NCBI RefSeq assembly: GCF_017916475.1
Contig: NZ_JAFMTB010000001.1
Location: 1,264,849 to 1,328,848, forward strand
Source of the DNA: Patulibacter sp. SYSU D01012
Lineage (GTDB): Bacteria; Actinomycetota; Thermoleophilia; Solirubrobacterales; Solirubrobacteraceae
Direction of reading: 5' to 3'
DNA: 64,000 nucleotides
How positions within the stretch are numbered: position 1 is the first letter of the stretch; every line of letters starts with the position of its first letter. Position numbers and translations under genes: made by a program. Positions 52,780-61,183 of the stretch are shown in pieces. The notes under the pieces are model-generated. The model saw nothing but the letters and a program-made list of their open reading frames with translations, had not been told where the DNA came from and made no database searches.

Positions 52780-55262
52780 CGGTGCGTCCTCATGGTCGTG
52801 CGGTGGTGCGGCGGGGTGGGGGACGGACCGGTCGATCCGTCCCGCGCTCGCCTGGGTGTTCGCCCTCGCGCGCGGGTCTCCTTCCCGCGGATCGCGCGAT
52901 GTCGCGGCCGGTGCTCCGGCCGGCGGCGCGGCCGCCAGCCCGGCCGCCCGACCGGGCGCCCCGCCACCCGGCGGCCCGGACCCCCGTCCGCGCCGACGTC
53001 CGGGCGCCCGGCCCCGCACCCGGCCCCGCGGCCGGCCGGGCGGGAGACCCGCCGCGGGCTCGGCCGGCGGCGCGGGCGGTCGAGCGTGCGGCCGCGCCGC
53101 CGCGGGGTCGGACCCGCGACCGGGGGGCCGTGCGTCCTCGCCCCCGGGCGATCACCCTCGCCTGCGGCGCACCGTGCCGCCCCGGGCTCGGTCCCGCGGT
53201 CCGTCGTGCGCGGCACCGGCCGGCCGCTCGCGCACGGCCCCGGTCCGCCGGTCCCCCGGGGGAGCGGCCGACCGCCCGACCGGTCGACCCCGGCCGCCGC
53301 CGGGCCGTCGCCCCGCCGGACGACCGACCGGCCCCGCGAGCCGTCGGCGGGGCGGCCACCCGCCCGACGGGCCGACCGGTTCGTCGGGCGCGCGGTCTCC
53401 CCGTCGATCGCACCGTCGTCGACGCGCCCGTGCGCCCGCCGCCGCGCCCGGGCCTCCGGCGGCCCGGACGGTCCCGCGGGCGGGCGCGCGGCCGGGGGCG
53501 CGCGCGGTCGACCCGCGGACCCGTCGGCGCCGCCGCCGTCGACCCGGCGTCGCGGCCGGCGGCGCCCCCGGCGGGGCGGCCGGTCCCGCGGCCGGTGCCG
53601 CGCGCGGCGGCGCGGCGGCGCGACCGGACCCGCGCGCGACGGGGCGACCGGACCCGCCCGCGGACGCGCGGTGGGGCGACCGGCCCCGCCCGCGCGCGGC
53701 CGACCAGCGGCGCGCGCGGTCCCCCGGCCGCGCCGGCACCTCCGCGCCCGCCGGAGCGGGCACCGACGCCCCCGCCGCCCCTCGCGGGGGAACGGGCACC
53801 AACGCGGCCGGACGCCCGCCCGCGCGACCCCGCGAGGAGCCGTGCGAGCACGGGGCCGCACGCGACGCCGCGCCCGGGCGCGGGCGGCGGTGCGGTCGCG
53901 GGCGCCCCCGCCGGCCCCCGCGGGCACCCGGCCTGTGGCCCTCGCACCCACGCGGCCGCGGCACCTCGCGCGGCCCCCGCCGCCGATCCTCGCCGGCTGC
54001 AGGTCGTGCAGGTTCAGCCGCGTCCCGTGGGTGCGCCGGCGCCCGGCCGGGGCGCGCCCACCCCCAGATCGGGGGCCCGTGCCGACCACGAGCGGCGGCC
54101 GGACCGGCTGTCCCGACGCGCCCGCGCGCGCCGAGGGCGGACGGTTCGGACGGCGCACGGTGCGACGGTTCGGCGGCGTCTCGCTTCGCCGCACGTCGGG
54201 GGCGGCACGCCGCGGCCGGACCGCGGGGGCCTCGGCGACCGCCCTGCCCGTCTCCGGGGCCGCCCGACGGCGCCATCGCGCCGTGGGCCGGGACGCCGTC
54301 GGGGCGTCGCCCCGCGACGGCGGTTCCGTCCGGCGCGTGGGGGAGGGTGCTCCCCGACGCCCCGCGGCCGGCGCCCCGTGACCGTCCGCGCGGCCCCCGG
54401 GCGGCGGTCACGCGCCGCCGACGGCGCCCCGCGCCGGCGCGCCCCCGCCCGACGCACCCGCGGGCGGACCAGGGCCGCGTCCCGACGCGGGGCACGGGCC
54501 GACTGGCCGCGCGGCCAGGGGACAGAATCCGGGCCAGCGTCCCCGCCCGCGCCCGCGCGTCCTCGGACCGCGTGCCGCGACGGCATAACGCGTGCTCCCT
54601 GAAGATCACGTCCACGGCGAGGTCGTCGTCTTACGGTGAGTTCTGGAAACCCGCCGGGGGCTGCGGACGCGCCGTCGGCCCCACGGGGCCGACGTGGTCT
54701 GGAGGCTCGCCCGTGGCGCCCCCGGAGCCGGGGGCCGGGCGATAGGCGCCTGCCCGGACGCGCACGACCCGCCGCCCCGCCACCGCGGCCCGGCCCCGGG
54801 GCAGGGGCTCGCGCCCCGGGCCGGCGCGCGGGCCCCGAGCGGGACCCGATGTGTCCGTACGGGTCGGTCCCCCGTCGTCCCGCGCGGCCCAGGCGCGCCA
54901 CCCCGACGCCGGCCCGGCCGTCCACGCGTCGAGCGGCCCCGGCGCCGGCCCACGGCACCGCGCCGTCAGGGGCTGGGGGGTCGGCCGGCGGCGTCTCACT
55001 TCTCCACGACGCGGCCGCAGCGTCCCGCCCCGGCGTCCCCGAGGTCCGGGCGGGCGACGGCTGGCGCCCGCAGGCGCCGGACCCTCCGGCGACGGGCGAG
55101 AGGCCCGCGTGTCGTCACCGAGGTCCTCCGCGCGCACCGGCCCGCACGGCCCCGCCCGCCCGGCGCCCCGCCCGCCTTCCGGCTCGCGCCGCGTCGCGCG
55201 GCGTGCGGCCAAGAATGAGAAGTAGCACCTCTCACTCGCGGAACGTAGTACCGTCGACGTCC
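52780..55262. other. 2.5-kb extremely GC-rich stretch without a convincing gene
   Basis: Nearly all frames are open because stop codons are rare; the translations are Arg/Pro/Ala/Gly low-complexity with no conserved motif. GCGACCGG recurs at 53620, 53644 and 53676 within similar surroundings. A short patch of lower GC at about 54575-54655 contains AGGGAG ahead of a leftward ATG near 54583 and TACGGT at 54632-54637 rightward, but no credible product follows either. The right end carries the CoA-transferase promoter. Confidence 0.6.
55213..55254 (+). promoter_or_regulatory. CoA-transferase promoter with dyad
   Basis: GAATGAGAAG (55213-55222) and CCTCTCACTC (55228-55237) form an inverted repeat matching at 8 of 10 positions around 5 bases, over the -35 zone. 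TACCGT (55249-55254) is 8 nt before the ATG. The MerR encoded downstream is a candidate binder. Confidence 0.55.
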
Positions 55263-56468
55263 ATGAGCCCGCTGCCCCTCGACGGCGTCCGCGTCCTCGA
55301 CCTCTCCCGTCTGCTGCCCGGTCCGTTCGCCAGCCTCGTGCTCGCCGACCTGGGCGCCGACGTGGTCAAGGTCGAGGACACCGGCCCGGGCGACTACGTG
55401 CGGATGACGCCGCCGTACGTCGAGGGCGTGGAGGACTCCGCCAAGTCGGCGCCGTTCCTGGCGCTCAACCGCAACAAGCGGTCGGTGCGGCTGGACCTGA
55501 AGCAGGACGCGGGGCGCGAGGCGTTCCTGGCGCTCGCCGACACCGCGGACGTCGTGCTCGAGTCCTTCCGCCCCGGGGTCCTCGACCGCCTGGGCGTCGG
55601 CTTCGAGGCGCTGCGGGCGCGCAACCCGCGGATCGTCGTCTGCGCCATCACCGGGTTCGGGCAGACCGGGCCGCTGAAGGACCGCCCGGGCCACGACCTG
55701 AACTACCTGGGGCTGAACGGCGTGCTGGCGCTCAACGGCGTGCGCGGCGGCGAGCCCGTCAACGGCGGCGTGCAGGTCGCCGACCTGGGCGGCGGCGCGC
55801 TCATGGCCGTCGCCGGCATCCTGGCCGCGCTGCGCCACGCCGAGCGCACGGGCGAGGGGCAGCACGTCGACGTCTCCATGACGGACGGCGCGCTCGCCCT
55901 CACCGCGATGGACGCCGCCATGGCCCTGCAGGGCGGCGCCCCGCGGCGCGGCGAGACCATCCTCACCGGCGCGCACCTCTGCTACCGGCCCTACGCGTGC
56001 GCGGACGGGTACATCACGATCGGGGCGCTCGAGCCGAAGTTCTGGCACGCGTTCTGCACGGGCGTCGGCCGCGAGGACCTGATCCCGCACCAGTTCGACC
56101 CGCCCGGATCGGACGCCCACGCCGAGGTCGTCGCGATCGCCGCCGCGCGCACCCGCGCCGAGTGGGCGGCGTTCGGCGCCGAGCGCGACGCGTGCGTGGA
56201 GCCGGTGTGGGAGCTGGACGAGGCGCTGGAGTCCGAGCTCGTCCGCGAGCGCGAGATGGTCGTGGAGCTGCGACAGCCCGGCGCGGCTGCGCCCGTCCGG
56301 ACGCTCGGCGTGCCGGTCAAGCTCTCCGCCACGCCGGGCGACCCGCACCGTCGCCCGGCGCCGTCCCTCGGCGAGCACACGGACGAGCTGCTGCGCGAGG
56401 CGGGGCTGGACGACGCCCGCATCGCCGCGCTGCGCGCGGCCGGCGCGATCGCGGGGGTCCCCGCGTGA
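55263..56468 (+). CDS. Class III (CaiB/BaiF) CoA-transferase or acyl-CoA racemase
   Basis: A 401-aa protein with the family's opening LDGVRVLDLSRLLPGPFAS, DLGADVVKVE, NRNKRSVRLDLK, ITGFGQTGP and catalytic Asp in RPGHDLNYLGLNG. This matches CaiB/BaiF transferases and alpha-methylacyl-CoA racemases. GTGA overlap with the downstream merR. Substrate not determined; the acyl-CoA dehydrogenase genes share a promoter motif. Confidence 0.9.
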   Translation: MSPLPLDGVRVLDLSRLLPGPFASLVLADLGADVVKVEDTGPGDYVRMTPPYVEGVEDSAKSAPFLALNRNKRSVRLDLKQDAGREAFLALADTADVVLESFRPGVLDRLGVGFEALRARNPRIVVCAITGFGQTGPLKDRPGHDLNYLGLNGVLALNGVRGGEPVNGGVQVADLGGGALMAVAGILAALRHAERTGEGQHVDVSMTDGALALTAMDAAMALQGGAPRRGETILTGAHLCYRPYACADGYITIGALEPKFWHAFCTGVGREDLIPHQFDPPGSDAHAEVVAIAAARTRAEWAAFGAERDACVEPVWELDEALESELVREREMVVELRQPGAAAPVRTLGVPVKLSATPGDPHRRPAPSLGEHTDELLREAGLDDARIAALRAAGAIAGVPA

Positions 56469-57208
56469 GCGCCGCCGCCGACGTCTCGGGCCTGCTGAAG
56501 ATGGGCGACCTGGCCGAGCGCGCCGAGGTCAGCCCCGCGACCGTCAAGCACTACCTGCGCGAGGGGCTGCTCGAGGGCGCCCCCGGGGCGGGCGAGGTCG
56601 TCCGCACGTCGCGCAACATGGCCTGGTACCCGCCGGCCTTCGTCGAGCGGATCCGCCTGATCAAGCGGCTGCAGGAGGAGCGCTTCATGCCCCTGCGCGC
56701 GATCCGCGAGCTGCTCGAGGAGCAGGGGGAGGAGCGCGCCCGCGACCTCGTCGACCGCCGCGACGCCATCATCGACCAAGCGCTCTCACGCACCGAGCAG
56801 GCCGCGGCCACCGATCGGGCCGACCTCGTCGCCCGGACCGGGGTGCCCGAGGACGCGCTCGACAAGTTCGCCGAGCTGCGCGTGATCGGCGACGGCGCCG
56901 GCGGCTACGACCCGGACGAGGTCCGCATCGTCGAGGCGTTCATGGCCTTCCGGCGCACCGGCTTCGGCGAGGAGCTGGGCTTCACCGTCTACGATGCGCT
57001 CCGCTACGTCGAGGCCCTCGAGCCGCTCGTGCGCGAGGAGGCCGGCACCTTCCTGCACCGCATGGTCGACCGGGACGTCCCGCCGGACCGGGCGGTCGAG
57101 CTGATGCTCGGGGCCGCGGAGCCGCTGCGGCAGCTCGTCGGCGCCGTCCACGGGCACGTCCTGCGCCGCGAGCTGGCCCGCACCCGCCGCGGGGCCGGCG
57201 GGCGCTGA
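56465..57208 (+). CDS. MerR family transcriptional regulator
   Basis: A 247-aa regulator. The N-terminal MerR HTH (KMGDLAERAEVSPATVKHYLREGLL) is followed by RIRLIKRLQEERFMPLRAIRELLEE and a 150-residue effector domain of unknown ligand (ELMLGAAEPLRQLVG). GTG start overlaps the CoA-transferase stop. It probably controls its own operon. Confidence 0.9.
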   Translation: MSAAADVSGLLKMGDLAERAEVSPATVKHYLREGLLEGAPGAGEVVRTSRNMAWYPPAFVERIRLIKRLQEERFMPLRAIRELLEEQGEERARDLVDRRDAIIDQALSRTEQAAATDRADLVARTGVPEDALDKFAELRVIGDGAGGYDPDEVRIVEAFMAFRRTGFGEELGFTVYDALRYVEALEPLVREEAGTFLHRMVDRDVPPDRAVELMLGAAEPLRQLVGAVHGHVLRRELARTRRGAGGR

Positions 57209-57232
57209 CCCCGGCCCGGGCGGCCCCGGGGT

Positions 57233-57285
57233 TTGCGACGCCCGGGCGGTGGTCGCTACGATCCCGATTGACTCGTCAGTCAATC
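57233..57285 (+). promoter_or_regulatory. Promoter and perfect TetR operator of the nitrilase-tetR operon
   Basis: TTGCGA (57233-57238), 18 bases, TACGAT (57257-57262), then GATTGACT (57266-57273) CGTC AGTCAATC (57278-57285), a perfect 8-bp inverted repeat ending 3 bases before the ATG. It covers the predicted transcription start, a repressor position. Confidence 0.85.
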
Positions 57286-57288
57286 CCG

Positions 57289-58197
57289 ATGACCCCCTTG
57301 CGCACCGCCGTCGTCCAGCTCCGCAGCACCCCCGACGTCGCCGCCAACCAGGCGACGGCGGACCGGCTCGTCCGCGAGGCCGCGGCCGCGGGCGCGCGCG
57401 TGGTGCTGCTGCCCGAGAAGTGGTCGGTGCTGGGGACGTTCGACGACCTGGAGGCCGGCGCCCAGCCGCTCGACGGGCCGGCCGCCACCTGGGCACGAGA
57501 GACGGCGCGCGAGCTCGGCATCGACCTGCTCGCGGGCTCGATCCTCGTCCGGCGCGCCGACGGCCTGCTGCAGAACACCGCGCTGCACGCGTCCCCGGAC
57601 GGCACGCTCGGCACCTACGGCAAGCTCCACCTGTTCGACGCCGACGTCGCCGGCGTCCGCTACCGCGAGTCCGACCGCGAGATCGCGGGCGACGGCGTGG
57701 TCTCCACCGTCCTGGCCGACCCCGACGCCACCCGCGTGGGGCTGAGCGTCTGCTACGACGTGCGCTTCCCCGAGCTGTACCGCGCGCTCGCCGCGGAGGG
57801 CGCACGGATCCTGGCCGTCCCGGCCGCCTTCACCGAGCGCACGACGCAGGCCCACTGGGAGATCCTGCTGCGCGCCCGCGCGATCGAGAACGGTGCGTTC
57901 GTCCTGGCCGCCAACCAGCACGGCGAGCACACGCCCGGCGTGCGCTCCGGCGGGAAGTCGATGATCGTGGACCCCTGGGGGACGATCCTGGCGCAGGCGC
58001 CCGACGTCGACGAGGCCGTCGTGCTCGCCGACCTGGATCTGTCCCGCACGGACGCGGTGCGCGAGGGCCTGCCGGTCCTGCGCCAGCGCCGCGCGGACGT
58101 GGCCGCGACGCTCGCCGCCCTGCCCGCCGGCGACCTGGCCGAGGGCTGGCGCACCGACTCGCCCGAGTCGGCCGCCGCGCGCGGAGGGGCCGCCTGA
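57289..58197 (+). CDS. Carbon-nitrogen hydrolase (nitrilase superfamily)
   Basis: A 302-aa enzyme with the Glu43-Lys112-Cys155 triad (LLPEKW, YGKLHLFD, SVCYDVRFPEL). The DVRFPELYR and GGKSMIVDPWG segments are nearest to the Nit/omega-amidase branch, which hydrolyses dicarboxylic acid monoamides or deaminated glutathione. It shares an operon with tetR (TGATG), and the operator is right before its start. Confidence 0.92.
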   Translation: MTPLRTAVVQLRSTPDVAANQATADRLVREAAAAGARVVLLPEKWSVLGTFDDLEAGAQPLDGPAATWARETARELGIDLLAGSILVRRADGLLQNTALHASPDGTLGTYGKLHLFDADVAGVRYRESDREIAGDGVVSTVLADPDATRVGLSVCYDVRFPELYRALAAEGARILAVPAAFTERTTQAHWEILLRARAIENGAFVLAANQHGEHTPGVRSGGKSMIVDPWGTILAQAPDVDEAVVLADLDLSRTDAVREGLPVLRQRRADVAATLAALPAGDLAEGWRTDSPESAAARGGAA

Positions 58198-58808
58198 TGG
58201 CGTCCCGCACCACCGCCGCGAGCGCGGAGAAGCGCCGCGCGATCCTCGACGCCGCGGTCCGCGTGTTCGCCGAGCGCGGCTTCAACCACTGCCGCGTCTC
58301 CGACATCGCCGACGAGGCGGGGGTGGCGTACGGCCTCGTCTACCACTACTTCAAGAGCAAGGACGGGATCCTCGACGAGGTCTTCCTCGAGCGCTGGGAC
58401 CTGATGCTCGAGGTCATCCAGGCCGCGCACGACGACGCGGAGCTGACGGCGCGGGAGAAGCTGGCGAAGGTCGCGACGTTCATCGTCGAGAGCTACGGCA
58501 AGCAGCCCGACGTCATGCAGGTCGTGATCGTCGAGGTCACCCGCCAGGCCAACACGTTCGGCCGCCGCCACTGGGGCCGGATCCAGGAGGCGCACGCGGG
58601 GATCGCCAAGATCGTCGAGAGCGCCCAGGCCCGCGGCGAGCTGCGGCCCGACATCCCGCCGTCCTTCGCCGGCTTCGTGTTCTACGGGGCCATCGAGCAG
58701 ATCCTCACGGCGTGGATCTTCGACCTCATGCCCTCGGGCCCCGACCAGCGCCGCGAGGCGGTCAGCACCCTGGTCGAGACGATCTGCGGCGGCCTCGATC
58801 CCCGGTAG
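58197..58808 (+). CDS. TetR family transcriptional regulator
   Basis: A 203-aa regulator with N-terminal HTH (RAILDAAVRVFAERGFNHCRV, AGVAYGLVYHYFKSKDGIL). The C-terminal domain resembles FadR/KstR2-type regulators that bind acyl-CoA (FIVESYGKQPDVMQVVIVEV). Start overlaps the nitrilase stop. The palindrome at 57266-57285 is the likely autoregulatory site. Confidence 0.92.
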   Translation: MASRTTAASAEKRRAILDAAVRVFAERGFNHCRVSDIADEAGVAYGLVYHYFKSKDGILDEVFLERWDLMLEVIQAAHDDAELTAREKLAKVATFIVESYGKQPDVMQVVIVEVTRQANTFGRRHWGRIQEAHAGIAKIVESAQARGELRPDIPPSFAGFVFYGAIEQILTAWIFDLMPSGPDQRREAVSTLVETICGGLDPR

Positions 58809-58846
58809 GAACGGGGATCGGACGCATGGTCGACCGGCCCCGCGGG

Positions 58847-58852
58847 TAGGAT
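58847..58852 (+). promoter_or_regulatory. -10 element of the DUF4235-holin-DUF3618 operon (leaderless)
   Basis: TAGGAT 8 nt before the ATG at 58861, identical to the plsC promoter. Confidence 0.5.
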
Positions 58853-58860
58853 CGAACGCA

Positions 58861-58995
58861 ATGGACAACGAGCTCGTCAAGCGCCTGGCCTGGTCCGGCC
58901 TGGTCGCAGGATTGGGCGTCGTCAGCAGCCTGCTCGCACAACGAGCGGCCGCGCTGATCTGGCGTCGCGTCTTCGGAGAGGAGCCCCCCGAGTGA
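58861..58995 (+). CDS. DUF4235-like small membrane protein
   Basis: A 44-aa protein (MDNELVKRLAWSGLVAGLG at the start) with one hydrophobic segment and the ending IWRRVFGEEPPE, which matches DUF4235 proteins (W-K-x-x-TG-x-xPP). The TGA overlaps the next start as GTGA. It is the first gene of a four-gene membrane operon. Role unknown. Confidence 0.7.
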   Translation: MDNELVKRLAWSGLVAGLGVVSSLLAQRAAALIWRRVFGEEPPE

Positions 58996-59468
58996 GCGAT
59001 GATCGACCCGTCGGGGGCGCGGACGACGCGCCCCCGACGAAGGAGTTCGGGGCCGTGAGCCCGACGGACGCCGTCACCCCGCAGACCGACCCGGGCCCGG
59101 TCCCGGCGGACGCCACCACGCCCGCGCCCGGCACGGCGCAGCCCTCGGCCGCGCCGATCCGCGACGCTGACGTCGACGAGTCGCCGACCGGCGGCCCGAC
59201 CGCCGCGCGCCCCAACCCGACCGGGGCCGCCGCGCCGCCGGCCGACGGGCCCGCGCCCGACTGGAAGACCCCGCCCGCCGCGGGGCTGCCGCCGAAGTGG
59301 CAGTCCGCCGAGGGCGCCGACGACGCGTCGGTCCCCTCCTCCTCGTCCACCCTGGCCGACAAGGTCGCCGAGCTGTTCCCCGAGGACCAGCCCGAGCGCA
59401 TCGTCGCCGCCGCCCTCGTGGGCGGCGTCCTGGCCGCGATCCTCCTCCGGACCCTTGCCCGCCGCTGA
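58992..59468 (+). CDS. Hypothetical protein with disordered region and C-terminal membrane helix
   Basis: A 158-aa protein. About 110 N-terminal residues are Pro/Ala/Asp-rich and probably disordered; DKVAELFPEDQPERIVAAAL leads into a single helix (VAAALVGGVLAAILLRTL). Overlaps both neighbours (GTGA upstream; 14 bases downstream). No family recognised. Confidence 0.65.
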   Translation: MSDDRPVGGADDAPPTKEFGAVSPTDAVTPQTDPGPVPADATTPAPGTAQPSAAPIRDADVDESPTGGPTAARPNPTGAAAPPADGPAPDWKTPPAAGLPPKWQSAEGADDASVPSSSSTLADKVAELFPEDQPERIVAAALVGGVLAAILLRTLARR

Positions 59469-59970
59469 CGACCGGCGCCGGGAGGCGTCCATCGCCGGGG
59501 TCGTCGAGCACCTCGCCTCGGTCACGGAGCGGACGCAGCACATCGTCCGCGACGAGATCGAGCTCGCGAAGGCCGAGGTCGCCCAGAAGGCCAAGAGCCT
59601 CGGCAAGGGCGCCGCGGTCGGCGCCGCCGCGGGCGTGTTCGTCGCGCTCGGCGGCATCTTCTTCCTGCAGGCGCTCGCCTGGTTCTTCTGGTGGGTCCTC
59701 GGCTCGCCGGGCAACCAGATGTTCTGGGGCTTCCTGATCGTCGCCGTCCTGCTCTTCGTCCTGGCGGGCGTGGGCGCGATGATCGCCCTGAAGGCCGTCA
59801 AGCGCGGCGCGCCCCCGACCCCGGACATGGCGATCGAGGAGGCCAAGCGCATCCGCGAGAGCGTCCAGACCGCCGGCAAGTCGCAGCCCGGCCTGGGCGC
59901 CGGCGAGTCCGTCGGCGCCACCGGCCCCGACCGCACGCTCGGGTCCTTCGACGACAGGAGCAGCCGATGA
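59455..59970 (+). CDS. Phage holin family / Actinobacterial holin-X-like membrane protein
   Basis: A 171-aa protein with an N-terminal amphipathic helix (LASVTERTQHIVRDEIELAKAEV), two transmembrane helices (AAVGAAAGVFVALGGIFFLQ and GFLIVAVLLFVLAGVGAM) and a soluble tail. This matches the actinobacterial holin-like (DUF1469) family, which is chromosomal and not phage-linked here. TTG start overlaps the previous gene by 14 bases. Confidence 0.8.
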   Translation: MPAADDRRREASIAGVVEHLASVTERTQHIVRDEIELAKAEVAQKAKSLGKGAAVGAAAGVFVALGGIFFLQALAWFFWWVLGSPGNQMFWGFLIVAVLLFVLAGVGAMIALKAVKRGAPPTPDMAIEEAKRIRESVQTAGKSQPGLGAGESVGATGPDRTLGSFDDRSSR

Positions 59971-60203
59971 GCACGCGTCAGCGCACGCCGGAGGAGATCC
60001 GCGCGTCCCTCGAGGAGCACCGCCGCGAGCTGTCGCGGTCGATCGAGGGGCTGCGCGCCGAGGTCACCGAGCTGTCGGACTGGCGGTCGCAGCTGCAGCG
60101 CAACGTGAAGCCGGCGGCGATCGCCGCCGGGGTGGCGGGCTTCGTGCTCGCCGGCGGCATCGGCGGGCTCACGGGCCTGCTGAGCCGCGGCAGCCGCGCC
60201 TGA
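59967..60203 (+). CDS. DUF3618 family membrane protein
   Basis: A 78-aa protein: RTPEEIRASLEEHRRELSRSI followed by a helix (IAAGVAGFVLAGGIGGLTGLL). DUF3618 usually accompanies the holin-like gene. ATGA overlap with it. Confidence 0.85.
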   Translation: MSTRQRTPEEIRASLEEHRRELSRSIEGLRAEVTELSDWRSQLQRNVKPAAIAAGVAGFVLAGGIGGLTGLLSRGSRA

Positions 60204-60226
60204 GCGCCGGCCCCGCCCGCACCGCC

Positions 60227-60254
60227 CGACGGCCCGCCACCCGGCGGGCCGTCG
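60227..60254. terminator. Bidirectional hairpin between convergent operons
   Basis: CGACGGCCCGCC (60227-60238) pairs perfectly with GGCGGGCCGTCG (60243-60254) around a 4-base loop, between the stops at 60203 and 60265. Confidence 0.75.
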
Positions 60255-60264
60255 CCGCGTCGGC

Positions 60265-61140
60265 CTACGCCTCCTGGCGCAGCAGCTCGGGGCGGATGCC
60301 GCCCACGCCCAGCAGGCCCGGGCCGACGTGGGCCCCGATGACGGGGCCGATCTCCGAGACGAACAGCGGCGGGGTGCCGATGATCTCCTCGGCCGCGGCG
60401 GCCAGCCGCTGCGCCTCGTCCGGGGCCTGGATGTGCTGCACCACCCAGGCCGTCGAGCCGTCGGCCCGCAGCTGCTCGGCGACCTTCAGCATCCGCTCGA
60501 ACGCGCGGCGCGACGTGCGCACGCGCTCGATCGGCGTGATCTCGCCGTCGAGCGTCAGGATCGGCTTGATCTTCAGCGCGCCGCCGACGAAGGCCTGCGC
60601 CGCGCCGATGCGCCCCCCGCGCCGCAGGTACTCGAGCGTGTCGACCGCGAAGACGAACTTGCGCAGCATGGAGTCGATGGTCTCCTGCGCGCGGGCGCGG
60701 ACCGCGTCGACGTCACCGCCGCCCGCCGCGCACGCCGCGGCGGTCAGCACCGGCAGGGCGAGCGCGCCGCAGGCCAGGCGCGAGTCGACCACCTCGATGC
60801 GCCGCCCCGCGGCCGCGGCGGTCGCCATGCCGGCCGCCTGCCGCGCGGTCTCGACGGTGCCGGAGATGCCGCCGGCCAGGTGGAGCGAGACGACGTCGTA
60901 CCCGGCCTCGAGCAGCGGCTCGTACACGGCCAGGAAGTCGCCCGGCGAGGGCTGCGATGTCGACGGCAGGTCGCGCTGCTCGCGCAGGCCCGCGTAGAAC
61001 GCGTCCAGGTCGGCGATGTCGAGCTCGCGCTCGGCGTCGTCGCCCCGGGTGACGTAGAGCGACACCTCGGACACCGCGCGCTCGCTGACGAGCTCGCGGG
61101 GCATGTAGTGCGTGGAATCCGTGACGACCGCGACCGGCAT
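60265..61140 (-). CDS. DegV family fatty-acid-binding protein
   Basis: A 291-aa DegV protein with VVTDSTHYMP, TSQPSPGDFLAVYE, SLHLAGGISGTVETAR, FAVDTLEYLRRGGRIG and a conserved C-terminus (GPVIGAHVGPGLLG). DegV/FakB proteins bind a fatty acid and present it to a kinase (FakA). TAGGGT lies 8 nt before the ATG (leaderless). No fakA in the window; the dihydroxyacetone kinase L domain elsewhere is related in fold but is not a FakA. Confidence 0.92.
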   Translation of the reverse strand: MPVAVVTDSTHYMPRELVSERAVSEVSLYVTRGDDAERELDIADLDAFYAGLREQRDLPSTSQPSPGDFLAVYEPLLEAGYDVVSLHLAGGISGTVETARQAAGMATAAAAGRRIEVVDSRLACGALALPVLTAAACAAGGGDVDAVRARAQETIDSMLRKFVFAVDTLEYLRRGGRIGAAQAFVGGALKIKPILTLDGEITPIERVRTSRRAFERMLKVAEQLRADGSTAWVVQHIQAPDEAQRLAAAAEEIIGTPPLFVSEIGPVIGAHVGPGLLGVGGIRPELLRQEA

Positions 61141-61183
61141 GGCCGTCCACCCTATAGCCCGGCCCGGGCCCGCCCCCGGCGGC

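Noticed and set aside
53152-54615. 487-codon leftward frame beginning with MDVIFREHALC
   Set aside because: The opening residues sit in a lower-GC patch, but the rest is Arg/Pro/Gly with no motif, and other frames are equally open. Composition explains it.
59455-59970. Prophage indicated by a holin-family protein
   Set aside because: This family is a chromosomal actinobacterial membrane protein and occurs with DUF4235 and DUF3618 genes; no phage structural gene is near.
60265-61140. DegV plus dihydroxyacetone kinase L domain as a FakAB fatty acid kinase
   Set aside because: The DhaL domain is fused to a complete DhaK domain 15 kb away and lacks the FakA middle and C-terminal domains.
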